Source of the DNA: Nepenthes gracilis
Taxonomy: Eukaryota; Streptophyta; Magnoliopsida; Caryophyllales; Nepenthaceae
Direction: 5' to 3'
NCBI GenBank assembly: GCA_033239525.1
Contig: BSYO01000004.1
Span: 7,965,410 to 8,029,409, forward strand
DNA length: 64,000 nucleotides
Below, piece after piece: positions 32,869-43,129 of the stretch. Each line of letters starts with the position of its first letter. The first letter of the stretch is position 1. The notes beneath the pieces are model-generated. The model saw only the letters and a list, made by a program, of their open reading frames with translations, was not told where the DNA came from and did no database searches. Both the position numbers and the translations under genes were made by a program.

Positions 32869-34353
32869 TTAATGAGCTTCGTAAATTCGGTGAGTGAGAT
32901 TCAGGGGATGCATCGATGAGTTCGAAACACCAATCATATCATCGATTAAGAAGGCAAGGGAATTGAACGATGATCCACCCTCGGTGAGAGCCCGTCTGCT
33001 CATTGTTGCCATTTCTTTCACCCTACGCCGCACCTCATTATCCTGATCCATCAAACTTGTTATCGCTTCTTTTAATTCATCAGCCGTCACAAGATCGCCA
33101 CCATTTTTATCGTAGGACAACCTCATCTCCACCGCTAGCCCCATCTCTCTAACCAGCTGGAAGGCATTACTTTGCTGCTCCGCATACATGGGCCACGTCG
33201 CGATAGGCTGACCGAACCACAAGCTCTCTAAGATTGAATTCCACCCGCAGTGTGACACGAACCCACCTACTGCGACGTGGGCCAGGACCTCCACCTGTGG
33301 GGCCCACCCACAAACCATGCCCGTCCCTTCCTCCAACAATGACAGGAACTTCTCTGGCAATATGGCCTTTAGATCTTCGACTGTATAATCGGTGGGTTCG
33401 CTAACCTCACCCTCCGGCGGTGGCTTCCTTACAGACCACAGAAAGCGGGACCCACTGTGCATCAGCCCGAGTGCCACTTCCCTCACCGGAGCTCCTCCTA
33501 TGGACCCCACACTACCAAAGCATAAGAACACCACCGATGATTCAGGCTGAGCGTCCAGCCATCTCATGATCCTCACATGTTCATCTGCACTGGTCTTCAC
33601 GTGCGCTTGGCCCAAAAGATCCAGGATTGGTCCGACCGTGTAAACCGGCGGGGTTCGACCGTCCAGAAAGGAACTGACAGCGTACGGTTCGAGTTCGGAA
33701 AACGTATTTACAATAATACCCTTCGTCTCTCTGTACCGTCTTCCAGCAGCTGCACACGTAATATAGCCGGCCTTTCTTAACAGAAACGGGGGTGCCAGGG
33801 TAGACGGAAAGGGGTTCTTGTAACTTGGAAATATCGTCTCAGGATCGGACTTCATGAACTCGCGGCGAACGTTCTCATAGTGAGTTGGAAGGTAGAGCAT
33901 GAGACCCATGAAGGCTGCGCCAGAGGTGTAGAATAAGTAGGAAGGGATGTCCCGCTCATTTGCCACGTCAATCATGGAGGTACAGAACAAATCCAAGACT
34001 AACCCGACGACGGGGGCCGAATTTGGGCCCGAGTTTATGGTCTTGGCGACGAAATCTCTCACGTGGGGCTTGTGAGAGTCCATATAATCGGTGATAAATA
34101 CCTCCGGGGCCTCCTTGTAAACCTCCGCCGGTGGCAGTTCGACGTCGGGAAGGATACTGTAGCGGATGGTGTCGTCAGTGGCGGCGAAGAAGCTTTTGGA
34201 GCCGGCGGTATCCGGAGAAAACGATAGTCTGGTGAGGAGGATCGTTATGGAGAACCTACTGTCACGTTCAAGAAGACGGCGGGCAAACCCAACCATCGAT
34301 ACTAGGTGGCCTGCCCCCAGTGCAGGGATGAAAATCAGTCCCGCTTTCTTCAT
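32869..34353 (-). CDS. UGT71: UDP-glycosyltransferase, UGT71-type (copy 2)
   Basis: An intronless gene of 494 codons starting at the ATG at 34353 (MKKAGLIFIPALG). The upstream GTG in frame is not the start, because a TGA stop precedes it. Reaction and location are expected to match copy 1. His16 (GAGHL) and Asp121 (VLDLFC) are the likely catalytic pair. The PSPG box runs Trp350-Gln393 with HCGWNSILESLWFG and a final Gln, as in UDP-glucose enzymes. FLWSVRKPP keeps the usual Trp, and FGSVGS is normal. The protein differs from copy 1 at scattered sites (for example ALGAGHL versus SPGAGHL). It ends with about 16 extra residues (SNSSMHPLNLTHRIYEAH region) unrelated to the end of copy 1. It lies in the same orientation as copy 1, consistent with an old tandem duplication later spread apart by LTR insertions. 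It looks intact and is the better candidate for a conserved function. Confidence 0.96.
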   Translation of the reverse strand: MKKAGLIFIPALGAGHLVSMVGFARRLLERDSRFSITILLTRLSFSPDTAGSKSFFAATDDTIRYSILPDVELPPAEVYKEAPEVFITDYMDSHKPHVRDFVAKTINSGPNSAPVVGLVLDLFCTSMIDVANERDIPSYLFYTSGAAFMGLMLYLPTHYENVRREFMKSDPETIFPSYKNPFPSTLAPPFLLRKAGYITCAAAGRRYRETKGIIVNTFSELEPYAVSSFLDGRTPPVYTVGPILDLLGQAHVKTSADEHVRIMRWLDAQPESSVVFLCFGSVGSIGGAPVREVALGLMHSGSRFLWSVRKPPPEGEVSEPTDYTVEDLKAILPEKFLSLLEEGTGMVCGWAPQVEVLAHVAVGGFVSHCGWNSILESLWFGQPIATWPMYAEQQSNAFQLVREMGLAVEMRLSYDKNGGDLVTADELKEAITSLMDQDNEVRRRVKEMATMSRRALTEGGSSFNSLAFLIDDMIGVSNSSMHPLNLTHRIYEAH

Positions 34354-34463
34354 GATAATCACTCACGGAGAGGATGAAATCTGTGAGTTCTCTTCCGCCA
34401 ATGATGGAGATGGCCGCCGTCTGATTTGGAAGATTTGCAACTGGTTGAGAATCATTCACTCCA
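34354..34463 (-). promoter_or_regulatory. 5' leader of UGT copy 2, shared with copy 1
   Basis: Alignable with 20756-20876 up to about TGGTTGAGAATCATTCACT, then unrelated. The two paralogues therefore no longer share upstream promoter sequence beyond about 110 bp. Confidence 0.55.
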
Positions 34464-34902
34464 CTCCAGATTACGTGAATAGACGGAACACTAAAAGGAC
34501 GGATATTATACAGTCCACATTTTTTTTATAAAAAAATAAAAATATATTTTTTAAAATTTTATTTTTTATTTTTTAATAGAAAAAGTATGCTGTTGGTATT
34601 AAAATTCAATGGCCCACGTAGAGCCGCAAGTGTTGCAACGCCCATACAGTATCACAATTTATTTTTTTTACAAAATGGAGTTGTGCGCATGCAGCTGTTT
34701 GCACGTGCAAAGTAATTTTTATTTTTTTTTTTGTTTTTCTAATTTAAAAACCATGTCCATAGCCGTTGGATTCGTTTTTAATCCAATGGTTGAGATTTCG
34801 CTTCCCCAAATTAACATAAAACCCTAACCAAATGCACCAGTAGCAGTCGGCCCCTCTTTCTTAGAGTATTGTCTTCTTCGTCTCCCTTTCTCTCAGTATT
34901 TC
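34464..34902. other. Upstream flank of UGT copy 2 with an A/T block
   Basis: 34510-34640 is a T/A-rich segment bracketed by ATACAGT on both sides (about 34508 and 34644). It ends in GTTGCAACGCC, so it resembles a small MITE-like insertion. The family B LTR begins at 34903. Confidence 0.4.
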
Positions 34903-35939
34903 TGATGCGTTCCTGGATCCAAATTTCAAACAGATTCAGGTCGACTTGATCGTCTGGATCTGGCTCCGTTCATCGAGTTTGGACCCTACACACCACTACA
35001 ACAAACAAGAGGTCAAGTGCTGGCGGGATGTTGTCCCACCGATAACACTTCGACGCTCAAATTAGTATTAGGCCTTCGACTTTTAAGAAGGAAACTGGAA
35101 ATGAGAGTTGAGAGAGAAAGAGAATGAGAGGGGAAGGAGTGTTCGCTTTCAGACGTAAGAGACATTCTGGTGGCTCGTGATTAGCACACTTTTTCCAACT
35201 CTGTGTTCACAGGGAACGAGTGGGAAACTAAGTCCTGTAAGTTTGGAAGTTTGAAGGACAATTGCGATATTATAACAGATCTTAGAGAGAGAGAAGCGTA
35301 TCTGGAATTTGGAAGCTGAGCGTGGGATTATTGCAGTAAGTGTTTGTATGCTTAGAAGCGAGCGTATCCTGAAGTGGAGACTCCGTGGGCTTATATAAAT
35401 GGAGGATAGGGGGACCTTCCTTGGCCAAGAAGGCGTGATTCCTGCATCATGTCTAGCGACCTTCCTTGGACAGGAAAGCTTGACTTATACAATATGTTCA
35501 GATTACTTCCTTTTCTTGTGGGCAACGGTTCTCAAGATTACTTGCCTTCCTTTTATACTTTGTTACCGTTAGAGCTTGTAATGGGCAGGAAGAGAAAATC
35601 TGGCACTTTTCTCATTGGAAGGGAGTTAAACCTGTTGATATCCATTTTAGTACAGATTGGCTTCTAGGAATGAGTGAAATCAATTGAAGGGACCGTTGCT
35701 GATAGTGTACGGAAGTGTGGGCTCAACTGGGCTTGGCCCGTGTAAGGTTTTTCCACTTTTGGCCTACTTGCTACAACGCTTTCGGTCAACAGATACGTTA
35801 ACTGTCTCATGAGGAATGTAGCCGCCTGGTTGGCTTCTTACACGGTTAAGCTGACATTGACTGTCCAGGCACACACATGGGCCTTTATGGACCTGAGCCA
35901 TTTTTCTTATTTGGCTAGCCCACATAGGCATACCCATCA
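34903..35939 (-). repeat. 3' LTR of the Tat element
   Basis: On the minus strand it starts TGATGGGTATGCC directly after the polypurine tract and ends TCCAGGAACGCATCA (1037 bp). TATATAAG lies at about 35394. The U5 signature (TTTGAGCGTCGAAGTG on the minus strand) is at about 35050. The flank beyond the end is ATTTC, and no partner duplication was found. Confidence 0.85.
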
Positions 35940-35951
35940 TTAGCCCCTCAT
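35940..35951 (-). other. Polypurine tract
   Basis: On the minus strand ACATGAGGGGCTAA precedes the TG of the LTR. It is the same layout as CATGGGGGACTAG before the LTR at 489. This is the expected plus-strand DNA primer. Confidence 0.7.
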
Positions 35952-36039
35952 GTTGGTGGTCCGACTTTTTGCCTTCGGCATGTTCATGATGGAATGCGCC
36001 CGACTGTCATTCATTGAGGGTGACGGAGCTGTTGACCAT

Positions 36040-36235
36040 CTAGAGCAAAGCCTTACATACTTTCAAGATTTTGATCGAATTTATTTCTTGTCATGGCAAT
36101 CTCCGAGCAACTTAGGCGAAGGAAATGTTGACCGAATTTATTAACCGTCCTAGCCAACCTCCGGGTAACTTAGGCGAAGGAAATGTTGACCGAATTTATT
36201 GACCGTCTTGACTAAACTCTGAAGAATTTATGGGA
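36040..36235 (-). repeat. 59-bp tandem repeat next to the 3' LTR
   Basis: AACTTAGGCGAAGGAAATGT followed by TGACCGAATTTATT recurs at about 36109 and 36168, with diverged copies on both sides. In reverse complement it corresponds to the 57-bp array at 1-345, at the same position relative to an LTR. Confidence 0.75.
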
Positions 36236-36493
36236 GTTGGAGGGACGTGCGACTATTAGCCGGTCTGTCAGACGAAAAGGCGGCCATGTGTCTTCACTCG
36301 GTGAATTCAGGATCTCGGTAATTAATGCGCCAGAGGATCTGATTCAACAGCGCCCTTTTGGGAAATGACACGTGATAGTAATGATGGTGCACGCTTATGA
36401 AGCGATTTTGTGTGTTTACACTGGCCTTTAAGTTATCCGTCCGCTTCACTTTGAATTTTTCCACACTTTCTACTATTCATTCGTCTTCCTTAG

Positions 36494-38351
36494 CCTGAAA
36501 AAGAGAAAAAAATCCTAGACGTTTTTCTGACCATAACCTCCGTCGTCGATATTGTTTCTGTCCTCAGAGAGAATGATGTGAAGGAATTGTACGTGGAGTA
36601 CAATATCTCAAAGGAGATTACCTTCCCCATTCCTGGGAAGGATGACAGGGCGTTCCTGCCACATGAGAGCTTTGTGACCATCTACGAGGCCCATTTGAGG
36701 AGTGTGTTTCGTGTTTTGGTCCCTGATGAGCTGCTGTCGATCTTTCGGGCGCTTTGAGTCCCCATCGCACAGTTCCATGCGAATGTGATTTGGTGTTTGT
36801 GTACTTTCTGGCATGTTTTTCGTCAGTATTCGAGGCTACTAATGATGTCGATGGTTAGAGGGCTCTTTAAGCTCAACTAGGGAGCAGAGTGGATCTCTCT
36901 GACCCCACGCGGCGGTCTTGGAATAAGTACCGTTATATTTGATTCTCTGAATAACTGGAAGAACCAGTTCTTTTTCGTTCGAGTGGGGGAGCCCTGGCCG
37001 TTAGCCAGGGAGTGGGGTAAGGTGCCCGATGTGTATATCGGGGCACCTTCTGAGGTAGAGACGGCGTCTTTGTCATAGTTGGTCAAGCTCGTTGAGAGCC
37101 ATATTGGAAACTTCTGGAGAGACCACCTGGTTTCTCATGTTGAGGCCAAAAAGGCTAAGTGGAGGCCTCCTTCTTCCATCCAGAAATTCAGGCTCCTCCG
37201 CCAGAGGCCCTGCAGGGGAAGAAGAGGGTGAGGGCCACTCTTATAAGTCCTCGTTCTGCTGACATCGTTCCCACCAATCCAAAGCAAAATAAGGCAGACA
37301 CAGTGGCACCTTCTTCGTCGTCTTTCAGGCTAGACTACGTGGCCGCTGGGCTATTTGCGAGGGTAGGCGCTGTCTCCAGGATTGAAGCGGAATTCGCTTT
37401 AGAGGCTTACGATGCCATGTTGAGCGCCAGGGCGAGCGACGTCGTTGTTTTGGCGTAGCCTGCGCTGGTGGGGTTGATGTCAGATCCTCCACCTAAGCCG
37501 GAGGAGATGACCCTTAAACCATTTATTGAGACGCTTTCGCCAGCTGGCGAGCCACGAACCGAGCCGCAAGAGCCATCTATTGGGTCTCCTGTTGTGGGGT
37601 TGCAGACTGAGCGATAGGAGATAATTTTGGAGCCTCCTACCGCTCCTGAGGAGCCAGCTGGGATGAAGGATACTTCTGAGGAGCTACCGAAGGAGCTCTT
37701 GGCAGAGGTCGCTGCTAGCCCTACCCATGACGGCTCTACTTCTAGCCCACCGCCCCTAGTGCAAAATCTGCACGCCAAACTAGGCAGGCCAGCACGAAGG
37801 GTTTGACAGGTATTCTTTCTGTTACTTGCATTGCCTTTAATTTTTCCGTTTCTGACCCCTTTTTTTACAGGCTGATAAGGTCATAGGCGCAGTTGCTAAG
37901 GCGCTCAGGTAGAGAGACAAGGTGATCTCCGATAGGAATGTGGAGATTGCTTGACTTGATTTGAAGCTGGAGGCTCAGGGGGGCGGAGTACTGGGAGGAT
38001 GTTGCTGCCTTGGAGTCTATCTTGATTGGCATGGAGGTAGAGAACGATTGTCTGAAGGAAGGAGAACGCCGTTTGAAGGAGAAAAACGAACGGGTTAAGA
38101 GGCGCCATTTCCAGCTCGCGGGACAGATGGCCACTTTGGAGAACGATCTGAGTCTCCACATGCATCACGAGGTTGCGAATATGATGCTGTCACGGTTATG
38201 GGAGGGGATCAACATCAGTCGGCGTATTTTGCGGCTGGTTGATCCTGACTTTTCAGTTGATTTTATTAACCTATCAAACCGGTCTGCACAGCGCCGCAAG
38301 AGCATCGTGGGGGAGCTATGGGATAGTCAAGGGCCACCACCGCCTCCTTAG
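36494..38351 (+). pseudogene. Antisense extra gene of the Tat element (plant gypsy-type 'transposase' domain plus coiled coil)
   Basis: It runs opposite to gag-pol, between the tandem repeats and pol. The first part (36494-37140) reads ITFPIPGKDDRAF, a charged helix, then WISLTPRGGLGI and NWKNQFFFVRVGEPWP. This resembles the plant-specific 'putative gypsy type transposon' domain (Pfam PF04195, from memory). The middle (37159-37790) is Pro/Ser/Glu-rich. A good intron follows (GT at 37810, AG at 37870, T-rich before the acceptor). The last part (38010-38351) is a coiled coil (MEVENDCLKEGERRLKEKN) ending in SQGPPPPP and a stop. Stops at about 36756, 36880 and 37077, a frame change near 37158 and further stops break it. 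Additional antisense genes are known from Tat elements such as Grande. Their role is unknown to me. Confidence 0.7.
37810..37870 (+). other. Predicted intron in the antisense gene
   Basis: GTATTCTTTC begins it and CCCCTTTTTTTACAG ends it (61 bases), with a polypyrimidine stretch before the acceptor. Its plus-strand direction matches the antisense gene and not gag-pol. Confidence 0.55.
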
Positions 38352-38791
38352 TTTTCAGTGACTTTAGTTCTCTTTTGGTACAATTATGTAAATGTATTTC
38401 ATCATAAGTAATAATACGAGTAATTTCGTGTATGTCATATGTCTTTGCCTTTTTATAACTGCTTTTAGCTTGTATTTGTCCATCGCAGTACTGGGCGGCT
38501 AGCTTGGCGTGCTTCTTGCGAGTTGGCCGTCCGCCTTATTTTAGGCATTCATGGTAGTTTTCAAAGGAGTAGAGTCATTAGGGGTGTTTTCTAGGCTGTC
38601 GTTTGTATTAAGCCAGCCTAGTACTCGCTCACGAGTAAGGCTCGGTGGCGCTCCCCAAGTATAGACTTGGGCAGCCAGCTTTGGAGGACCACTTTGATCC
38701 TATTGACTATCATTGGCTGATCACACTATCTTTTTGTGAAGGAGGTTGTCGCGTGTGTTGCGCTAGTCCCCTAAAATTTTTGACTGCTAAC
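38352..38791 (+). other. 3' region of the antisense gene
   Basis: AT-rich just after the stop (38370-38460), which would suit a terminator or polyadenylation region for the antisense transcript. It then passes into GC-richer sequence without motif. Confidence 0.35.
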
Positions 38792-39027
38792 GGGCCACTC
38801 GGATGACCAAGGTTTAGATATGACCACTTATGGGCTGTCTGGATGGCCAAGGTTTAAGTTCGACCAGTTATGGGCCGCTCGGATGACCAAGGTTCATATA
38901 CAACCACTTACGGGCTGCCTGGATGACCATAGTTTAAGTTCGACCGCCTATGGGCTGCCTGAATGACCAGGGTTTAGATACGACCACTCATGGGCCGCCT
39001 AAATGACCAAAGTTTAGTAACGAGAGG
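38792..39027 (+). repeat. 40-bp minisatellite, 6 copies
   Basis: Each unit starts GGGC(C/T)(A/G)CTCGGATGACCAAGG and ends GACCACTTAT or similar. It matches the 45-bp array at 3400-3825 in core sequence and in position relative to the conserved post-pol segment. Confidence 0.85.
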
Positions 39028-39194
39028 GTGAAGAAGACCTTCCCGACTTATGGGCAGTTTAGGTCGTTTAAACTTGCAACAAGAGAAATATACATTCACA
39101 AAAAGAAGAAAACGAACGCAATATGCTAAAGGGAATACTTGTTTTATTAATTGAAATTTGCATACAAATAATTACATACAAATATGCAGACTAC

Positions 39195-40440
39195 CTATCT
39201 AAGGCCTTATTGGAAGTAGCGTTTGAGGTGAATCGCGTTCCACGTCTGTGAGACCAACTTTTAGTTCCAATTTCGGAGCTTACGTATCCCGTTTTGTAGG
39301 ACGGTAGAGACTAGAAAAGGCCCTTCCTAGTTCAGAGAGAGTTTGTTCCAGCCGGCTATCTTGCCTGTGGCATCAATGCTTCGCAAGACCAAATCTCCAA
39401 CGTCAAACTGTCGCGCTTTTACCTTTTTGTTGTAATAGCAGGCGATTCAGTGTTGGTAGGCCGCTGTCTACATTTTGGAGGCGTCGTGAGCTTCTTTTTG
39501 CAAGTCTAGGTGTTTCCAGATTTTTTGAGAGTTACCTTGTGGGTCAAAAGATTCTATCCTACGACTTGAAAGCTCGATTTTGACCGAGATCACCACTTCA
39601 GTCCTGTAACAAAGGCTGAAGGATATCTTGCGTGTTGGCTCCTTTGGAGTTGTTCAATAAGACCAGAGGATTGAGGGGAGTTCATCTACCCATGAGCCTC
39701 TTGTGTCCTCCAGTTTGGTCTTAAGTCCATGGAATAGCGTTTGGTTTATGACCTCCACCTGTCCATTCGCTCAAAGGTATGCCACCGAAATGTGGATCAG
39801 CCTAATGTCAAGGTTAGTGCAATATTTGGTGAAGCGCTTTCTCAAAAATTGAGTTTTGATGTCAGTCACTATGACCTCTGAAATTCCAAATCTGCTGATG
39901 ATATTCTAGCAAATGAACTCAAGAGCGTTGTACTCTGTGATCTTAGCTAGTGGAACGGCTTCGACCCACTTGGTGAAGTAGTCAATACCTACTATAATGG
40001 ACTTTCTTTGCCCCGTTGTAATGAAAAATGGGCAGAGAATATTAAGCCTCCAATGTGCGAAGGGCCAAGGCGCCTGGAGGGACTTTAGCTCAGTAGATGG
40101 CTAGTAGTGAAGGTTGCCGTGAAGCTAACAGTTCTCATACTTCTTTACAAACTCGAGCGCATCTTTTTTTTATTGACGGTCAATAGTAGTCTTGTCGCAT
40201 GATCTTGAATGCTAGGTTTTTGCCGCTGACGTGCGATCTGCAAATCCCAAGGTGTACTTCGCTCAAGGCGTAGTCAGCTTCTTCGGGGGTTAGGCACCGG
40301 AGGTACGGTGTTGAGTAATCGCGGTAATACAACCGCCCGTCGACTACAGTGTACCAGCCGGCCGTCTTCTTAATCTGCTTGGCCTCCTCTGTGTATTCTA
40401 GTAGTGCTCCGTCCGCCAGGTACCTTAGGTAGGGCGTCAT
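39195..40440 (-). pseudogene. Integrase of the Tat element
   Basis: On the minus strand, 40440-40180 has the zinc-binding N-terminal region (VHLGICRSHVSGKNLA, preceded by LYYRDYSTPYLRCL). About 39990 has IDYFTKWVEAVPLAKIT and about 39770 has ANGQVEV, both of the catalytic core. About 39420-39220 has VGDLVLRSIDATGKIAGW, the usual C-terminal region. Stops and frameshifts separate the blocks, so it is inactive. It would have inserted the DNA copy into the genome. Confidence 0.85.
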
Positions 40441-40599
40441 CCAATTTTTCGTCCCAAAGATCTGTATTGCCTCCTATTTCTCTATGCTGAGAATGTTCAG
40501 AATCTCCCTCATATCCATCGAGTACTGCTCTGGATTTTTGGATGTCATTGCTCTGGCTAGCTGGTCGACCTTCCAGTTTTCAATTCTGGGAACATTGAC

Positions 40600-41400
40600 C
40601 AAGGTTAGCTTGTCGAAACTCCAGGCCGCCTCTCTTGCCTTAGCCAACTACTTGGCCAAGTGTGGGTTGCTTGTCTTGGAGCTCCCGTTAACCTGGTTGA
40701 CGGTTAGCTCAGAGTCACTGTAAACAGCTAGTTGTTTGACTGAACATTCTTTCGCTAATCTTAACCCGGTAACAGGGTTTCATATTTGATAATGTTGTTG
40801 GTGGCCGAAAAGTCGAATCTAAGGGACACTTCACTTCAAAACCGTCAGGGATCTTGAGGACCACTCCGGCATCGCTGCCTATATCCGTAGATGATCCGTC
40901 CACATGGGGTACCCATTCCAGTGTTCCCTCGTGCTATTTCGCGTTCTCCGGGGGCTGCTCTTCAAGAATTGGGGTTGTAGTCTCAACAATAAAGTCCGCC
41001 AAAGCCTACGCTTTTATGGTAGGTCTGGGTCGAAACTCGATGTTGAACTCGCCCAATTCGATAGCCAACTTTACCAGCCGCCTAGAAACGTCGGGTTTCT
41101 GGAGAATACTTTTCAGATGCTGGTCGGTGCGAACTATTACACGGTGTGCCCGAAAGTATGCCTTAGTTTTCGTTCGGAGAATATGAGAGCTAAGGCCAAC
41201 TTTTCTATGTGCGGGTAGCGCATCTCTGGGCTGATCAGTGTTTTGCTTACGTAGTAGACTAGTCGTTGGGTGTTAGCGTCCTGTCGTATGAGGACGGAGT
41301 ATAGGGACACCTCTGGTATCTCAAGGTAGAGGTACAACTCCTCTCCGTCCTTGGATGATGTTAACAATAGCGGGCTAGCCAGATATTACTTCAACTCATT
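40600..41400 (-). pseudogene. RNase H region (two RNase H-like parts)
   Basis: 41367-41137 carries VLIRQDANTQRLVYYVSKTL and EKLALALIFSERKLR, the RNase H-like part joined to RT. 41140-40930 has VRTDQHLKSILQKPDVSRRL and LGEFNIEFRPRPTIKA. From 40903 VDGSSTDIGSDAGVVL begins a second RNase H, a hallmark of Tat elements. Stops break the frame. The domain would remove the RNA template during reverse transcription. Confidence 0.8.
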
Positions 41401-41499
41401 GAAGGCTGTCTAAAAATATGTCGTCCATTAGAATCCGTTTAATTTTTTTCCCTTAGAGCCTTGAAGAATGGCTGATATTTGTCACCAAATTTCTCTAGG

Positions 41500-42230
41500 A
41501 AGCGGGACAAGGCTGCTAGTCATCTGGTCAGTCGCTGGACATCCTTGATGCTCCATCGGGGAGCCATGTCCGCGAGGGCCTTGATCTTCTTTGGGTTTCC
41601 CTCAATCCCCCGTTGGGAGACGATGAAACCCAAGAATTTTCCCCAGGCCACCCCGAAGATACACTTGGCCAGATTCAACTTCATTTGATGCTCACGGAGC
41701 ACCTCAAATGACTCTGCCAGATTGTGAATATGGTCGCCGGTGGTTCTGCTCTTGACGAGCATATCATCAACATAAACCTCTATATTACGGCCGATCTATT
41801 TCTCAAACATTTTATTTACTAGCCGTTGCTAAGTGGCTCCTGCGTTCTTCAGTCCGAAGAGCGTTACCTTATAGCAGTAAGTGCCCTAATCTGTCATAAA
41901 TGAGGTATGCCCCTCGTCCTTCGGGCTCATCCGGATCTGGTTATAGTCCGAGTAGGCGTCCATGAAGCTTAACTCCTCATGTCCGAACGTCGAGTCCACC
42001 AGCAAGACGATCCTGGGTAAAGGAAAGCTATCTTTTAGGCAAGTTTTGTTAATATTGATAAAATCGACACACATTTACTATTTTCTACTACTTTATTTAC
42101 CAGGACAATGTTGGAGAGCTAATCAGGGTACTGGACATCTCTGAGAAATTCGGTGTTCAGCAGTTTCTTTACTTCCTCCCAATGGGGACCAATTTTTCTA
42201 GCGAGTAGTTTTTCCACTTCTACTTGACAG
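41500..42230 (-). pseudogene. Reverse transcriptase of the Tat element
   Basis: Minus-strand blocks: CVDFININKTCLKDSFPLPR and LSFMDAYSDYNQIRM (42074-41886), FGLKNAGAT (about 41850), YVDD catalytic box (41763-41774) and LNLAKCIFGVAWGKFLGFIV (about 41650). The two aspartates of YVDD are kept. In-frame stops occur at several points, including between the palm blocks, so no active enzyme is made. Confidence 0.9.
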
Positions 42231-42639
42231 GCTTTCATTCAGGATCGAGGCCCAACTTGTAGACCATTACTCCAGTCGAAATCCCAGGCATGTCAGCGGG
42301 AATCCATGTGAAGATGTCAGCGTTGCGTCGCAAGAACACGATCAGCTTGTTGCACAGTGTACCAGTGAGTGAGCCGCTGATCTGTACGTACTTTTCTGGA
42401 TCCTCCAGGTTCAGTGGGACTAAGTTAGTTACCTCACCGGATTGTGCCTACTGCAAGGTTGTTTCGTCTCAATGGTCGAGTTCTCCCACCGTTCTGGTGC
42501 TACCGCTAGGAATAATTTTAGACATGTTACATGTCCACCCAGTGACTTAATCACCCAATACTTCGCCTACACCGTATGGCGTTAGAAATTTTATTTTGAG
42601 GTGTAGTATTGAAGTGACGGCCTCGAACGCCGTTAGCCA

Positions 42640-42960
42640 CGGTCGGCCCAGTATAGTGTTGTATACGGAGGGCATGTCGACTACCAAGAAGGTAAGTGTA
42701 CGACTTGTTGTTTTTGGGTATGTGCTTAGAGTGACTTCTAAGTGGATCGTCTATTGCACGGGCACTGGTTCGTTGTCATGGCCGTACAGCAGGCCTTCGA
42801 CAGGTTTTAATTTGTTCTTTTTTAAACCAAGTTTAAAGAATGCATCAAGGTAAAGTAAATCACGAGAACTTCGATTGTCAACGAATACTCTTTTCAGTTG
42901 GTAGTTAACACTACTGTCCGAAATGAGTGTAGATACAATAAGGGGATCCGCATGGGAGGA
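42640..42960 (-). pseudogene. Aspartic protease of the Tat element
   Basis: The segment reads KRVFVDNRSSRDLLYLDAF. The expected active-site triplet D-(T/S)-G is DNR here (42871-42879), so the catalytic glycine is lost. Downstream LYGHDNEPVPV fits the family. The protease would have cut the Gag-Pol polyprotein. Confidence 0.75.
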
Positions 42961-43129
42961 AATTATATGTGCTACGTCGCTGTCACTAAAACCAATGACA
43001 TTGTCCATAGTGCACTGTTTCTTCCTCCCAATCTGCTGTTCCTTGTCGTCTACCGGATTCTTGGCTGGTCGGGTGGTGATCATGTTGACCACTCCAACCG
43101 TAACCCGATTTCATGGAGGGGAAGGCTCT

